Positions 1-8,212 of a stretch of 64,000 nucleotides of DNA are shown in pieces. The stretch covers positions 3,410,001 to 3,474,000 of the forward strand of contig NZ_JAGIOI010000001.1 of assembly GCF_017876675.1 (NCBI RefSeq), given 5' to 3'. Made by a program: the position numbers and the translations under genes. The notes beneath the pieces were generated by a model, which saw only the letters and a program-made list of their open reading frames with translations, made no database searches and was not told where the DNA came from. The first letter of the stretch is position 1. Each line of letters starts with the position of its first letter. The DNA comes from Arthrobacter stackebrandtii. Lineage in GTDB: Bacteria > Actinomycetota > Actinomycetes > Actinomycetales > Micrococcaceae.

Positions 1-294
1 GCCTCGGCCATCAACGGTGCTGTCCGGGGCGGCCGCGTAGTCATGGTGGGCCTGCTGCCCTCCGGGCCACAACCGGTTGCCATTTCGCTGGCCATTGTCC
101 GCGAGCTGGAGCTCGTTGGATCCTTCCGCTTCAACAATGAAATTGACGACGTCATTGCCGCACTGGCTGAGGGCTCGTTGTTTGTTGATCCGGTGATCAC
201 GCATGAGTATGCACTCGGCGATGCGTTGGAAGCGTTTGCAATGGCCAAGGACTCTGCCGTTTCGGGCAAAGTGCTCCTCAACTTCGGGGCCTGA
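1..294 (+). CDS. Zinc-type alcohol dehydrogenase, idonate 5-dehydrogenase-like (3' end only)
   Basis: The open frame runs in from the left edge and stops at 292-294, so only the last 97 residues are present. The sequence fits the C-terminal part of a medium-chain zinc alcohol dehydrogenase. It shows the end of a Rossmann strand (GGRVVMVGLLPSG) and the family ending in which a helix ALGDALEAFAMAKD is followed by SGKVLLNF. The catalytic zinc site lies outside the window. L-idonate or sorbitol-type dehydrogenases often neighbour gnd in Arthrobacter, which would place it in sugar-acid catabolism feeding 6-phosphogluconate. That substrate is inferred from context; only the family is supported by what is visible. 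Confidence 0.6.
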   Translation, partial: ASAINGAVRGGRVVMVGLLPSGPQPVAISLAIVRELELVGSFRFNNEIDDVIAALAEGSLFVDPVITHEYALGDALEAFAMAKDSAVSGKVLLNFGA

Positions 295-433
295 GGCGTC
301 AAGTTGGCAGCCGGTTGCCACGTTTCATTTCAATTGTGACGGCCCAGACCATCCAAATCATGGAATCAGCTGGGGAACCGGCTTCATCACCGATAAGCTG
401 TAGGAAACCTGTTTATTTCTCTCTGGAGGTAGT

Positions 434-1885
434 ATGTCTGCACAAACCGGCACTGCACAGATCGGCGTCACAGGCCTCGCGGTCATGGGCGCAAACTTGG
501 CCCGCAACCTGGCCCGCAACGGATACACCGTTGCCCTGCATAACCGCTCGGTTGAAAAGACCGACGCCCTGCTCGAAGCCCACGGCTCCGAAGGCGTATT
601 CGTCCGCACTGAAACCCTGGCCGAACTGGTTGACTCCCTCGAGAAGCCCCGCCGCGTGCTCATCATGGTCAAGGCCGGCGGCCCGGTCGACTCCGTGATC
701 GACTCACTGGTGCCGCTCATGGAAGAGGGCGACATCATCATCGACGGCGGCAACTCGCACTACCTGGACACCCGCCGCCGCGAAGCCGCACTGGCCGAGA
801 AGGGCCTGCACTTCGTTGGCGTTGGCGTCTCCGGCGGTGAAGAAGGCGCACTGCTCGGCCCCTCCATCATGCCCGGCGGCTCCAAGGAGTCCTACGACGC
901 CCTCGGCCCGCTGCTGGAAAAGATCTCCGCCAAGGTCGACGGCCAGCCCTGCTGTGCTTGGATCGGCACCGACGGCGCCGGCCACTTTGTAAAGATGGTC
1001 CACAACGGCATCGAATACGCCGACATGCAGGTCATCGGCGAAGCCTACGACCTCCTCCGCAGCGGCGCCGGCATTGAGCCCGCAGAGCAGGCTGAAATCT
1101 TCGGCAAGTGGAACGAAGGCCAGCTGGCCTCCTTCCTGATCGAAATCACCGCCGAGGTCCTGGGCCACGTCGACGCCAAGACCGGCAAGCCGCTGGTTGA
1201 TGTCATCGTCGACTCCGCAGGCCAGAAGGGCACGGGCCGCTGGACGGTCCAGTCCGCACTGGACCTGGGCTCACCCACCTCCGCGATCGCCGAGTCCGTG
1301 TTCGCCCGCGGCCTCTCCAGCCAGCGCGACCAGCGTGCCATCGGCCAGGAAGTCCTGGCCGGCCACGAGGTTGCCGTGGACCTGGGCGAGAACTTCGTTG
1401 AAGACGTCCGCCAGGCGCTCTACGCCTCCAAGCTCATCAGCTACGCACAGGGCATCGACATGCTCACCAGCGCAGCCACCGAGTACAACTGGGACTTGAA
1501 GCTGGACGAGATCGCCTCGCTGTGGCGCGGCGGCTGCATCATCCGTGCCGAGCTGCTCAAGGACATCACCAAGGCCTACGCCGCCGAGGAGAAGCCCGCG
1601 AACTTGCTCTTCGCACCGGCCTTCGCCGCGGAAATCGCCGAGGTCCTCCCGGCCTGGCGCCGCGTCGTGGCCACGGCGGTCCAGCTGGGCATCCCGGTGC
1701 CCGTCTTCTCCTCCTCGCTGGCCTACTACGACGGACTGCGCCGCAAGCGCCTGCCCGCCGCACTGACCCAGGGCCTGCGCGACCTCTTCGGCGCCCACAC
1801 GTACAACCGTGTCGACGAAGAAGGCACCTTCCACACCCAGTGGAGCGGCGACAAGAGCGAAGTCAGCGCAGTCGACACCCACTAG
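434..1885 (+). CDS. gnd: 6-phosphogluconate dehydrogenase, decarboxylating
   Basis: Converts 6-phosphogluconate to ribulose 5-phosphate, CO2 and NADPH in the cytosolic oxidative pentose phosphate pathway. The 483 residues match the long form of the family. The N-terminal NAD(P) fold has GLAVMGANLARNLA (about 14-27) and an NRS motif (37-39) that favours NADP. IDGGNS (103-108), GVSGGEEGA (131-139) and the catalytic block KMVHNGIEY (187-195) follow. The all-helical C-terminal domain includes GRWTVQSALDLG. A strong ribosome binding site, GGAGG at 425-429, precedes the ATG. It is probably co-transcribed with, or near, the upstream dehydrogenase and is closed by the terminator at 1990-2035. Identification is firm. 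Confidence 0.97.
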   Translation: MSAQTGTAQIGVTGLAVMGANLARNLARNGYTVALHNRSVEKTDALLEAHGSEGVFVRTETLAELVDSLEKPRRVLIMVKAGGPVDSVIDSLVPLMEEGDIIIDGGNSHYLDTRRREAALAEKGLHFVGVGVSGGEEGALLGPSIMPGGSKESYDALGPLLEKISAKVDGQPCCAWIGTDGAGHFVKMVHNGIEYADMQVIGEAYDLLRSGAGIEPAEQAEIFGKWNEGQLASFLIEITAEVLGHVDAKTGKPLVDVIVDSAGQKGTGRWTVQSALDLGSPTSAIAESVFARGLSSQRDQRAIGQEVLAGHEVAVDLGENFVEDVRQALYASKLISYAQGIDMLTSAATEYNWDLKLDEIASLWRGGCIIRAELLKDITKAYAAEEKPANLLFAPAFAAEIAEVLPAWRRVVATAVQLGIPVPVFSSSLAYYDGLRRKRLPAALTQGLRDLFGAHTYNRVDEEGTFHTQWSGDKSEVSAVDTH

Positions 1886-1890
1886 CAGTC

Positions 1891-1980
1891 CCCCTTCCCG
1901 TCTATGACGCGGTTGTTGCACGTAGAAAGCGTTTTCCAAGCGATTTCGATGCAGTAACTGCGTCATAGACCGGGGAAGGG
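1891..1980. repeat. Inverted repeat enclosing a LacI-type operator-like site
   Basis: Directly after gnd, arms at 1891-1910 and 1960-1980 pair over GTCTATGACGC/GCGTCATAGAC (11 bp) and again over CCCTTCCC/GGGAAGGG with a small bulge. The roughly 50-base loop carries GAAAGCGTTTTC at 1925-1936. This is a near-palindrome with a central CG, the usual look of LacI-family operators. No start codon follows on the plus strand before the convergent cysE, so if this is an operator its target is not obvious. It could instead be the scar of a small mobile or palindromic element. Confidence 0.55.
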
Positions 1981-1989
1981 CATGAAGCA

Positions 1990-2035
1990 CGACGGCGGCC
2001 GGCACCTTTCCCTTGAAAGGAGCCGGCCGCCGTCG
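1990..2035. terminator. Bidirectional hairpin terminator between gnd and cysE
   Basis: A 14-bp GC-rich stem (CGACGGCGGCCGGC 1990-2003 with its complement 2022-2035) continues, after one mismatch, into a second 6-bp stem CCTTTC/GAAAGG with a four-base loop. A short T-rich stretch (CTTT) follows on the plus side. It separates the convergent genes gnd and cysE and is symmetrical enough to serve both strands. Confidence 0.8.
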
Positions 2036-2126
2036 AGCTTTAACAACAAGAATGTGTGCGGCTGTTATCGGCCGAAAAACACCGAAGGATCCAACTGACG
2101 CACGGAAAAAAGAGCGGGGGTGCGGG

Positions 2127-2714
2127 TTAGATCCACATGGCGGGGTCGATGTACTCCGCGGGGTCCACGGCCGGGGCCATCTCCTTGCTGGAGTCGCGGT
2201 GCCGGACCTTGGCGGGGATGCCGGTGAGGATTGAGCTGGGCGGGGCATCCTTGACCACCACGGCGTTGGCGCCCACAGCGGAGTCGTCGCCGATGTGGAT
2301 GGGGCCCAGGACCTTCGCGCCGGCGCCGATCGTGACGCGGTTGCCGATCGTGGGGTGGCGCTTGGTCTTCGCGAGCGAGCGCCCGCCCAGGGTCACGCCG
2401 TGGTAGATCATGACGTCGTCGCCAATTTCGCTGGTTTCGCCGATCACCACGCCCATGCCGTGGTCGATGAAAAAGCGCCGCCCGATCGTGGCGCCCGGAT
2501 GGATCTCAATGCCGGTGGTGAACCGGGCCAACTGAGAGAGGACGCGTGCGGGGAAGCGCAGTGCCGGCTGGGCCCACATCTTGTGCGTGAGCCGGTGGAC
2601 CCAGATGGCGTGCAGCCCCGAGTAGACGAAAAAGTTCTCCACGTTGCCGCGTGCTGCCGGGTCATGTGAGCGCGCGGAATCCAGGTCCTCGCGTATGGTG
2701 CCGAAAAATCCCAC
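2127..2714 (-). CDS. cysE: Serine O-acetyltransferase
   Basis: Transfers acetyl from acetyl-CoA to L-serine, giving O-acetylserine, the substrate of CysK. At 195 residues it is the short form (EpsC-like, without the long N-terminal extension of the E. coli enzyme). It has an N-terminal helical segment and then a left-handed beta helix of hexapeptide repeats from about residue 70 ([18 protein letters not shown]). The catalytic [11 protein letters not shown] segment and HGVTLGG are present. It lies downstream of cysK on the same strand. A hairpin in the 168-bp gap suggests attenuation or a partly separate transcript. Confidence 0.95.
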   Translation of the reverse strand: MGFFGTIREDLDSARSHDPAARGNVENFFVYSGLHAIWVHRLTHKMWAQPALRFPARVLSQLARFTTGIEIHPGATIGRRFFIDHGMGVVIGETSEIGDDVMIYHGVTLGGRSLAKTKRHPTIGNRVTIGAGAKVLGPIHIGDDSAVGANAVVVKDAPPSSILTGIPAKVRHRDSSKEMAPAVDPAEYIDPAMWI

Positions 2715-2841
2715 GGACTTCTTTCAGTTGGTTGCCGCGCGGAATGCGCGGCCGGGTTCTCAAAACGTCAAGCTGTGCCGGCGGGCCCAGATACCAGAAG
2801 ACCCGCACCACCGGCACAGCGCCGGTGATGCGGGAAATATT

Positions 2842-2860
2842 CCGGGGTCTCAGACCCCGG
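2842..2860 (-). terminator. Hairpin after cysK
   Basis: CCGGGGTCT at 2842-2850 pairs perfectly with AGACCCCGG at 2852-2860. Read on the minus strand the hairpin follows the cysK stop and is trailed by AATATTT, as in an intrinsic terminator. A second hairpin, GCTGTGCCGG 2772-2781 with CCGGCACAGC 2811-2820, lies nearer cysE. Together they would reduce or regulate read-through from cysK into cysE. Confidence 0.7.
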
Positions 2861-2882
2861 AACACTGGGGATGCGTGGGCGG

Positions 2883-3818
2883 TCAGCTCCGGATGTCGTC
2901 GAACAGGACGGTGGAGATGTAGCGTTCGCCGAAGTCGGGGACCACGGCAACAATCAGCTTGCCGGCGTTCTCCGGGCGCTTGGCCAGCTCCAGGGCGCCC
3001 CAAACGGCGGCACCGGCGGAGATGCCGCCGAGGATGCCTTCCTGGTTGCCCAGTGCCCGCGAAACGGCAACTGAATCCTCGATGGTGGCGTCGAGGACTT
3101 CATCGTAGATGCCCTGGTCCAGGACCTCCGGGATGAAGTTGGCGCCCAGGCCCTGGATCTTGTGCGGGCCGGGGGCGCCGCCGTTCAGGATGGCGGAGTC
3201 AATGGGCTCGACGGCCACAACCTGTACCTCGGGCTTGCGCTTCTTCAGCAGCTGGCCTGCGCCGGTGATGGTGCCGCCGGTGCCGATGCCTGCCACGAGG
3301 ATGTCAACGGCGCCATCGGTGTCTTCCCAGATTTCCTCGCCCGTGGTGGTGCGGTGGATGTCGGAGTTGGCGGGGTTGGAGAACTGCTTGGCCCAGATGG
3401 CGTTCTCGGTGTTGGCTACAATTTCCTTGGCCTTCTCGACGGCGCCGCGCATGCCCTCGGAGCCCGGGGTCAGCACAATCTCGGCGCCGTAGGCGCGCAG
3501 CATGACCCGGCGCTCGGTGGACATGGTCTCCGGCATGGTCAGGATGACCTTGTATCCGCGGGCAGCGCCCACCATGGCCAGCGCAATGCCGGTGTTGCCG
3601 GAGGTGCCTTCCACAATGGTGCCGCCCGGCTTCAGCTCGCCCGAGGCCTCAGCGGCGTCGACGATGGCAACGCCGATCCGGTCCTTGACGCTGTTGGCGG
3701 GGTTGTAGAACTCCAGCTTCACCACAACGGTGGCGCCAAGGCCCTCGGTCAGGCGGTTCAGGCGCACCAGGGGGGTGCCGCCAACCAGTTTGGTGACATT
3801 GTCATAAATACGAGCCAT
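2883..3818 (-). CDS. cysK: Cysteine synthase A (O-acetylserine sulfhydrylase)
   Basis: PLP enzyme that makes L-cysteine from O-acetylserine and sulfide. The 311-residue protein has the PLP lysine in NSVKDR (Lys45), the substrate loop TSGNTG at about 72-77, and a glycine-rich phosphate-binding loop [10 protein letters not shown]. The serine that holds the pyridine nitrogen lies near the C-terminus in [11 protein letters not shown]. It is transcribed ahead of cysE, its partner in the cysteine synthase complex. The 114-bp gap to msrA must hold its promoter. The family is typical in length and motifs. Confidence 0.97.
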   Translation of the reverse strand: MARIYDNVTKLVGGTPLVRLNRLTEGLGATVVVKLEFYNPANSVKDRIGVAIVDAAEASGELKPGGTIVEGTSGNTGIALAMVGAARGYKVILTMPETMSTERRVMLRAYGAEIVLTPGSEGMRGAVEKAKEIVANTENAIWAKQFSNPANSDIHRTTTGEEIWEDTDGAVDILVAGIGTGGTITGAGQLLKKRKPEVQVVAVEPIDSAILNGGAPGPHKIQGLGANFIPEVLDQGIYDEVLDATIEDSVAVSRALGNQEGILGGISAGAAVWGALELAKRPENAGKLIVAVVPDFGERYISTVLFDDIRS

Positions 3819-3932
3819 GGGTGGTCCTTAGTTCATTCGTGCAAGCATGAGACATGCAACGGGTGGGGTGCGCCCGCCAACGGAACCGTGCGCAATTGTT
3901 ATCGAAAGCGTAGCGAGTCCGGCGCCCGGGTT

Positions 3933-4457
3933 CTAGGCGGCAAGCCACGCGGCGTAATGTTTTCGCACTTTTGCGATTTTGGGGTTGATAATGACCTGGC
4001 AGTAGCCCACCTCGGGCCGCTGCGCATAGAAGTCCTGGTGGTAGTCCTCGGCCTCGTAGATGACGCCCAGCGGCGAAACCTCAGTCACAATCGGGTCCGC
4101 CCAGAGCTGCTGGTTCCGTGCAATCGCGGCCCGGAACAAGGCTTCCTCCTCCGCCGTGCGATAGTACATGACGGAGCGGTACTGGGTGCCGACGTCGTAC
4201 CCCTGGCGGTTGAGGGTGGTGGGGTCGTGCTGGACAAAGAACATGTCCAAGATGACGTCCGCCGGGATCACGGATTCGTCAAACGTCACCGACACCACCT
4301 CGGCATGGCCCGTCATGCCGGAGCAGATCTGTTCGTAGCTGGGGTTGGGAAGCGCGCCGCCCGTATATCCGGACACCACCGATTCCACGCCCTTGGTCAT
4401 TTGATACACGGCGTCGAGGCACCAGAAGCAGCCGCCGCCCAAAACAAAAGTCGTCAT
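3933..4457 (-). CDS. msrA: Peptide methionine sulfoxide reductase A
   Basis: Repairs methionine-S-sulfoxide in proteins. The 174-residue protein opens with the family signature GGGCFWC, where Cys10 is the nucleophile and Cys13 a candidate second cysteine. It continues with VVSGYTGG, TGHAEVV and the FFVQHDPTT segment, all typical of MsrA. It sits alone between cysK (same strand) and a divergent Nif3 gene. The adjacent sulfur genes suggest a loose sulfur/oxidative-stress neighbourhood, but co-transcription is not shown. Confidence 0.96.
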   Translation of the reverse strand: MTTFVLGGGCFWCLDAVYQMTKGVESVVSGYTGGALPNPSYEQICSGMTGHAEVVSVTFDESVIPADVILDMFFVQHDPTTLNRQGYDVGTQYRSVMYYRTAEEEALFRAAIARNQQLWADPIVTEVSPLGVIYEAEDYHQDFYAQRPEVGYCQVIINPKIAKVRKHYAAWLAA

Positions 4458-4543
4458 GTCACATACAAGTCATATGGGGCCCACATGATTCCCGTGCATT
4501 GTTACGGTCCCTCAACAGCCTTTGCCGCCAGTAAGGTAGGAGC

Positions 4544-5848
4544 ATGAGCAAGGATCCCACTTTCCCCATGCCCGACGCCGGAGCCGGCCAGGGCGCCACC
4601 GTCACCGACACTTCGGCCGGCCAGGCAGACGCGCCGGCCGCGGCTGCATCCGCAGGCGCCGGAACGCCTTCCGCGGAAGCCGCGCCGGCCGCCGAAACGG
4701 GCACCCCCGGCGGTGCCGGAGCCCCGTCCGTCGATGAACTTTCATCCGGCAGCGCCGCCGGCGAGCCTGCAGCCCCGCTTGATGGCGGCGCCGTTGCCGC
4801 CGGTGCGCACACCGCCCCCGCCGACGTTTCGGCCGCCCAGCCGCTCCATCTGGCCGACACTCCCGCAGCCCGCGTGGCAGCAGTGCCCGCACTCCACGAG
4901 GCCGGCACTCCCGGCGCCCACCTGGCCGATGCGTCTGGCGCAGAGACAGCGGACGGCGGGACCGGCGTCGAACTTCCCGTGGGCACCCCGGAAACAGGCG
5001 ACAACCTTGAATCGCCTGTGCTGGCGGATGTCCTGGTGGCCATCGAGGAGCTGTGGCCCGAATCCCTCGCGGAGGCCTGGGACCGGGTGGGCCTGGTCGT
5101 GGGACGCACCGAGGCCGTGGTGGACAGGATCATGTTCGCCGTGGACCCCACCCTTGAAGTGATTGACGAGGCCATCGAATGGGGTGCCCAGCTCCTGATT
5201 ACCCACCACCCGTTGCTGCTGAAGGGCGTAAACTCCGTTGCGGCGACCACCGGCAAGGGGAGGGCGGTGCACCGGCTCATCGAGGCCGGCTGCGCCCTGC
5301 TGACGGTCCACACCAATGGCGACAGCGCCGTGGGCGGCGTCTCGGACGTCCTCGCCGACGTCATCGGCCTGGGCGACGTGGAGCCGCTGGTCCGCACTCC
5401 ACATGGCCTGGTTGAGGAAGGCATCGGTCGCGTTGGCGTGCTGGCCGGCCCGGAAAAGCTGGGCGACCTCGCAGCCCGCGTGTTCCTGTCCCTTCCCGCC
5501 GTGGCCGGCGGAGTCCGCGTGGCCGGGGACAAGGATGCGCTGGTGCGCAAGGTTGCCGTGTGCGGCGGCGCCGGCGACAGCCTGTTTGACGCCGTGCGCG
5601 CCAGCGATGCGGACGTGTTTGTGACGGCCGACCTCCGGCATCATCCCGCATCTGAGGCCAGGGACGTGCGCGGGGACGGGCGGCCGTACCTGATCGACCT
5701 GTCCCACTTTGCCAGCGAATGGCTGTGGCTGCCGGCCGCAGCCGAGGCGCTGGGGAACGTGCTCGCCGACCAGGGCTTTGCGGCCGAGCTTGCCGTCAGC
5801 CAAATCAACACGGATCCCTGGGACTTCATCCTGACACCGGGAACCTAA
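4544..5848 (+). CDS. Nif3-family (DUF34) dinuclear metal protein with long N-terminal extension
   Basis: Residues from about 160 onward match Nif3/YbgI proteins: DVLVAIEELWPESLAEAWD, then the metal-binding ITHHPLLL, the VHTNGDSA segment and a C-terminal DLRHH with SHFASEWLWL. These supply the histidine, aspartate and glutamate ligands of the dinuclear site. The family is often mis-annotated as GTP cyclohydrolase type 2; the true role is unsettled. Residues 1-160 form an Ala/Pro/Gly-rich low-complexity extension not usual in the family. The ATG at 4544 has GTAGGAG just upstream, so the extension appears to be translated. The downstream zinc-ribbon-type gene on the same strand is a common neighbour of nif3 in actinobacteria. 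Confidence 0.9.
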   Translation: MSKDPTFPMPDAGAGQGATVTDTSAGQADAPAAAASAGAGTPSAEAAPAAETGTPGGAGAPSVDELSSGSAAGEPAAPLDGGAVAAGAHTAPADVSAAQPLHLADTPAARVAAVPALHEAGTPGAHLADASGAETADGGTGVELPVGTPETGDNLESPVLADVLVAIEELWPESLAEAWDRVGLVVGRTEAVVDRIMFAVDPTLEVIDEAIEWGAQLLITHHPLLLKGVNSVAATTGKGRAVHRLIEAGCALLTVHTNGDSAVGGVSDVLADVIGLGDVEPLVRTPHGLVEEGIGRVGVLAGPEKLGDLAARVFLSLPAVAGGVRVAGDKDALVRKVAVCGGAGDSLFDAVRASDADVFVTADLRHHPASEARDVRGDGRPYLIDLSHFASEWLWLPAAAEALGNVLADQGFAAELAVSQINTDPWDFILTPGT

Positions 5849-5856
5849 CGATTGCC

Positions 5857-5956
5857 GGCCTCCCGCCGCTCGCGGGCTCGCGGCGGGTCCCTCGGCCGCT
5901 AACGCTTATCGGCCTCCCGCCGCTCGCGGGCTCGCGGCGGGTCCCTCGGCCGCTAA
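5857..5956. repeat. Pair of 46-bp GC-rich hairpin repeats
   Basis: Two identical 46-bp copies lie at 5857-5902 and 5911-5956. Each contains CCCGCCG and CGGCGGG arms around a CG-rich loop, and is bounded by GGCC at the start and CGGCCGCTAA at the end. They fill the gap between nif3 and the next gene. They could act as tandem transcription terminators without a U tract, or be a dispersed intergenic repeat; the sequence alone does not decide. Confidence 0.75.
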
Positions 5957-6007
5957 GCTTGGGGGCAACAACCCACTGATCCACACCAGGCATGCAGGAG
6001 GACACAC

Positions 6008-6745
6008 ATGGCCAAGGCAGCACCGGGCGAGCAACTGCGCTTGCTTGACATTCAGTCTCTGGACGGAAAGTTGCGGGGGCTCGACGTTCAGGCGAAAGCA
6101 CTGAAGGAAGACCCCCGCCTTCCCGACCTGCACGGGGGAGTGACGGCGGCCAAGAGCGACCAGGTCGTCTTGGACACCGCCGTCGGGGACGCCCAGCGGG
6201 CCCTGACCAAGGCCGAAGACGACGTGGCCGCCGTCGTGGCCCGCATTGACCGTGACGAGGCCAAGCTCAACAGCGGCACGGGCCTGTCCAAGGACCTGAT
6301 GGCGCTGCAGAGCGAGATCGAATCCCTGGGCCGGCGCCGGTCTGAACTTGAAGACACCCAGCTGGAAGCCATGGAGGCCTTCGAGGAAGCCGTGGCGCGG
6401 CAGGAGGCCCAGCGGGGGCTCGTGGAGCAGATGCAGTCGGTGCTGGACGAGGTCCTGGATGAAGTCCGCAGCAAGCTGGCCGGGCTGAAGATGGAGCGCG
6501 ACGCAACACTTGCCGAGCGTGCCGAACTGGCCGCCACCTTCGACCCCGCCCTGTTGGCCATCTACGACCGCACCCTGGCCAAGTACGGCGTGGGCGCAGC
6601 CCGGCTGTTCCACGGAAAATCCGAGGGATCCGGCATGGAGCTCAGCGCCGGCGACCTCGTGGAAATCAAGAAGGCCGCTGCCGACACCATCGTGTTCTGC
6701 CCCGATTCGGGCGCAATCCTGGTCCGCTCGGAGGAGTGGGGCTGA
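6008..6745 (+). CDS. Coiled-coil / zinc-ribbon family protein with degenerate zinc site
   Basis: A 245-residue protein. A long charged coiled-coil hairpin (about residues 20-180) precedes a short C-terminal domain of the zf-RING_7 type, annotated as C4-type zinc ribbon or nucleic-acid-binding. In most relatives that domain has two CxxC knuckles. Here the first reads GKSEGSGM and the second CPDSG, so only one of four cysteines remains and zinc binding by the usual mode is unlikely. The start has a good AGGAGG-like site at 5996-6001. It follows nif3, its usual partner, and overlaps the VOC gene by 10 bases, so the three are probably one transcript. Biochemical function is unknown. Confidence 0.82.
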   Translation: MAKAAPGEQLRLLDIQSLDGKLRGLDVQAKALKEDPRLPDLHGGVTAAKSDQVVLDTAVGDAQRALTKAEDDVAAVVARIDRDEAKLNSGTGLSKDLMALQSEIESLGRRRSELEDTQLEAMEAFEEAVARQEAQRGLVEQMQSVLDEVLDEVRSKLAGLKMERDATLAERAELAATFDPALLAIYDRTLAKYGVGAARLFHGKSEGSGMELSAGDLVEIKKAAADTIVFCPDSGAILVRSEEWG

Positions 6746-7158
6746 GCAGCCCCCTCAGCGCCACGGGGCGGCTGCACCACGTGGAAATCTGGGTCGAGGA
6801 CTATCCGCGGGCCAAGGCCTGCCTGGGCTGGATGCTGGAACAGCTGGGATACCGGCTGGAGTCCGAATGGGCCCACGGCGGCAGTTGGCAGGGTGCGGGG
6901 GAGTACATCGTCCTTGAGGCCGGGCCCCACGTTTCAGGCCCGCACCGGCGGCGCAGTGCGGGACTGAACCATCTCGCGTTCGCCGCCGGTCCGGCATCGG
7001 CCGTGGACGCCCTCGCGGCGGCCGCAACAAATCGGGGCTGGACGCTCATGTTCCCGGAATTGCATCCCCATGCCGGCGGCGCCGGACATTACGCCGCCTA
7101 CCTGGAAAATGCCGACGGCTTCGAGGTTGAGCTGGTCGCCGGTGGTGCCAGTGCATAA
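6736..7158 (+). CDS. VOC (glyoxalase-fold) family protein
   Basis: A 140-residue single-domain protein. The reading LHHVEIWVEDYPRAKA marks the first beta-alpha-beta-beta-beta unit of the vicinal oxygen chelate fold. GLNHLAFAA starts the second and YAAYLENADGFEVELVA ends it. Histidine in HHVEI and Glu near the C-terminus are in the right places for metal ligands. GTG at 6736 is chosen because the next in-frame start would cut into the domain; it overlaps the end of the preceding gene. Substrate unknown. Such proteins include glyoxalases, dioxygenases and antibiotic-binding proteins. Confidence 0.85.
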   Translation: MGLSSPLSATGRLHHVEIWVEDYPRAKACLGWMLEQLGYRLESEWAHGGSWQGAGEYIVLEAGPHVSGPHRRRSAGLNHLAFAAGPASAVDALAAAATNRGWTLMFPELHPHAGGAGHYAAYLENADGFEVELVAGGASA

Positions 7159-7160
7159 AT

Positions 7161-7218
7161 GCCGCCGTATGGGACGAATGCCACGGACCACACCACGGCA
7201 GTTGTCCCAAACGGCGGC
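7161..7218. terminator. Convergent terminator hairpin
   Basis: GCCGCCGTATGGGAC (7161-7175) pairs with GTCCCAAACGGCGGC (7204-7218) with one mismatch across a 28-base loop. An AT-rich run follows on the plus side (AATTATCAAATA). It separates the convergent VOC and yaaA genes. Confidence 0.65.
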
Positions 7219-7251
7219 AATTATCAAATAGTGCGGCGCCTGTGCCTGCCG

Positions 7252-8016
7252 TCAGTCCTCGAGGATGATGTTCAGGGAGTGTGCCTTGCGCGCGGTCCCC
7301 GGCACAAGCTCAACTGTCCACTTTTCCGCAGCGGCCTTCGCAAGCTGCGCGGGCGTTTCCGGAGCCTTGCCGCGGCGGACAATCAAATGCCGGGCCAGTT
7401 CCCCGCGCGTGTGCTTGGCGAAGTGCGAGACCACCTTGCGGACACCGTCGCGCTCCGTGAAAACGTTGACGGACACCGTGCGGGCCGGGTCGGGAACCCA
7501 GGCGGCGGCGTAGCTGCTCGAGCGGCAGTCCACCAGCAGGTGCCCCTCCGCATGCCCAGCCACGGCGGCGGCCAGCTTCGGCTTCCAGTAGCTGGCCAGT
7601 TTGCCCAGCCCCGGCAGCCCCACCGACATCGACAGGCGGTACGCGGGAATGCTGTCGGCAAAACCCACGGCACCCCACAGCCCTGAGACAACCACGACGG
7701 CGGAATCCGCCTTGCGCCTTTGCGCCGGCGTGAGGCTTTGGTAGCCAAGGGCGTCGAACAGGACGCCGGTGTAGATGCTGTGCGCGGGGGCCGCGGGTTC
7801 ATGGGCGAGCCGCGTGTTGCGGCTGACCTCGTGGACCAGCGACGCGCCGACGCCCAATTTCGCCAGGGCATCCTCCCTGCCGGAAACGAGGGCCAGGGCC
7901 TCCGCCACTTCCTGGCGGGCATCGGTCAGTTCGGGAAAGCTCAGGGCGGCCAGGTCGACCGGGACGCCGGCGCCGGCGGGGGTCTTGCCTTCGGAAGGGG
8001 GAAGCAGAATAAGCAC
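7252..8016 (-). CDS. yaaA: YaaA family protein (peroxide stress, DUF328)
   Basis: The 254-residue protein starts MLILLPPSEGKTP and contains AIPAYRLSM-like (DSIPAYRLSM), WKPKL and VDCRSSSYAA. These are the conserved blocks of the YaaA family, including the invariant PSEGK at the N-terminus and a basic C-terminal segment. In E. coli YaaA lowers free iron under peroxide stress and binds DNA; that role is extrapolated here. It is divergent from gap across a 196-bp region and convergent with the VOC gene. Confidence 0.9.
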   Translation of the reverse strand: MLILLPPSEGKTPAGAGVPVDLAALSFPELTDARQEVAEALALVSGREDALAKLGVGASLVHEVSRNTRLAHEPAAPAHSIYTGVLFDALGYQSLTPAQRRKADSAVVVVSGLWGAVGFADSIPAYRLSMSVGLPGLGKLASYWKPKLAAAVAGHAEGHLLVDCRSSSYAAAWVPDPARTVSVNVFTERDGVRKVVSHFAKHTRGELARHLIVRRGKAPETPAQLAKAAAEKWTVELVPGTARKAHSLNIILED

Positions 8017-8102
8017 CAGATGAGCTTATCGGCTTTGTGACGCGGGCCCACGCGCCCGGGGGTCCCGCTGCGAGCGAAGCGAGTTGCAGGAGGGCGCGGG
8101 GA

Positions 8103-8114
8103 TAGACCGGTCTA
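8103..8114. promoter_or_regulatory. 12-bp perfect palindrome upstream of gap
   Basis: TAGACCGGTCTA is perfectly palindromic and lies in the divergent yaaA/gap region, about 100 bp before the gap start. Its size and position suit a dimeric repressor or activator site. No regulator gene is adjacent, so the binding protein is unknown. Confidence 0.4.
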
Positions 8115-8212
8115 GTGAAAGGGCTCACTGAACTCGCCGGTAAGGCACATCGGCTGCCAGACTGGATTCGGCTTGAACCAAGGGTGTTTTGAGCTGGAAG
8201 AGGATATATCAA

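Noticed and set aside
3162-4547. 461-codon plus-strand open frame
   Set aside because: Antisense to cysK and msrA, both of which have full catalytic motifs; composition is that of a shadow frame.
5857-5956. Tandem repeat that might suggest a CRISPR array
   Set aside because: Only two units with an 8-base gap, strongly hairpin-forming, no variable spacers and no cas genes anywhere in the window.
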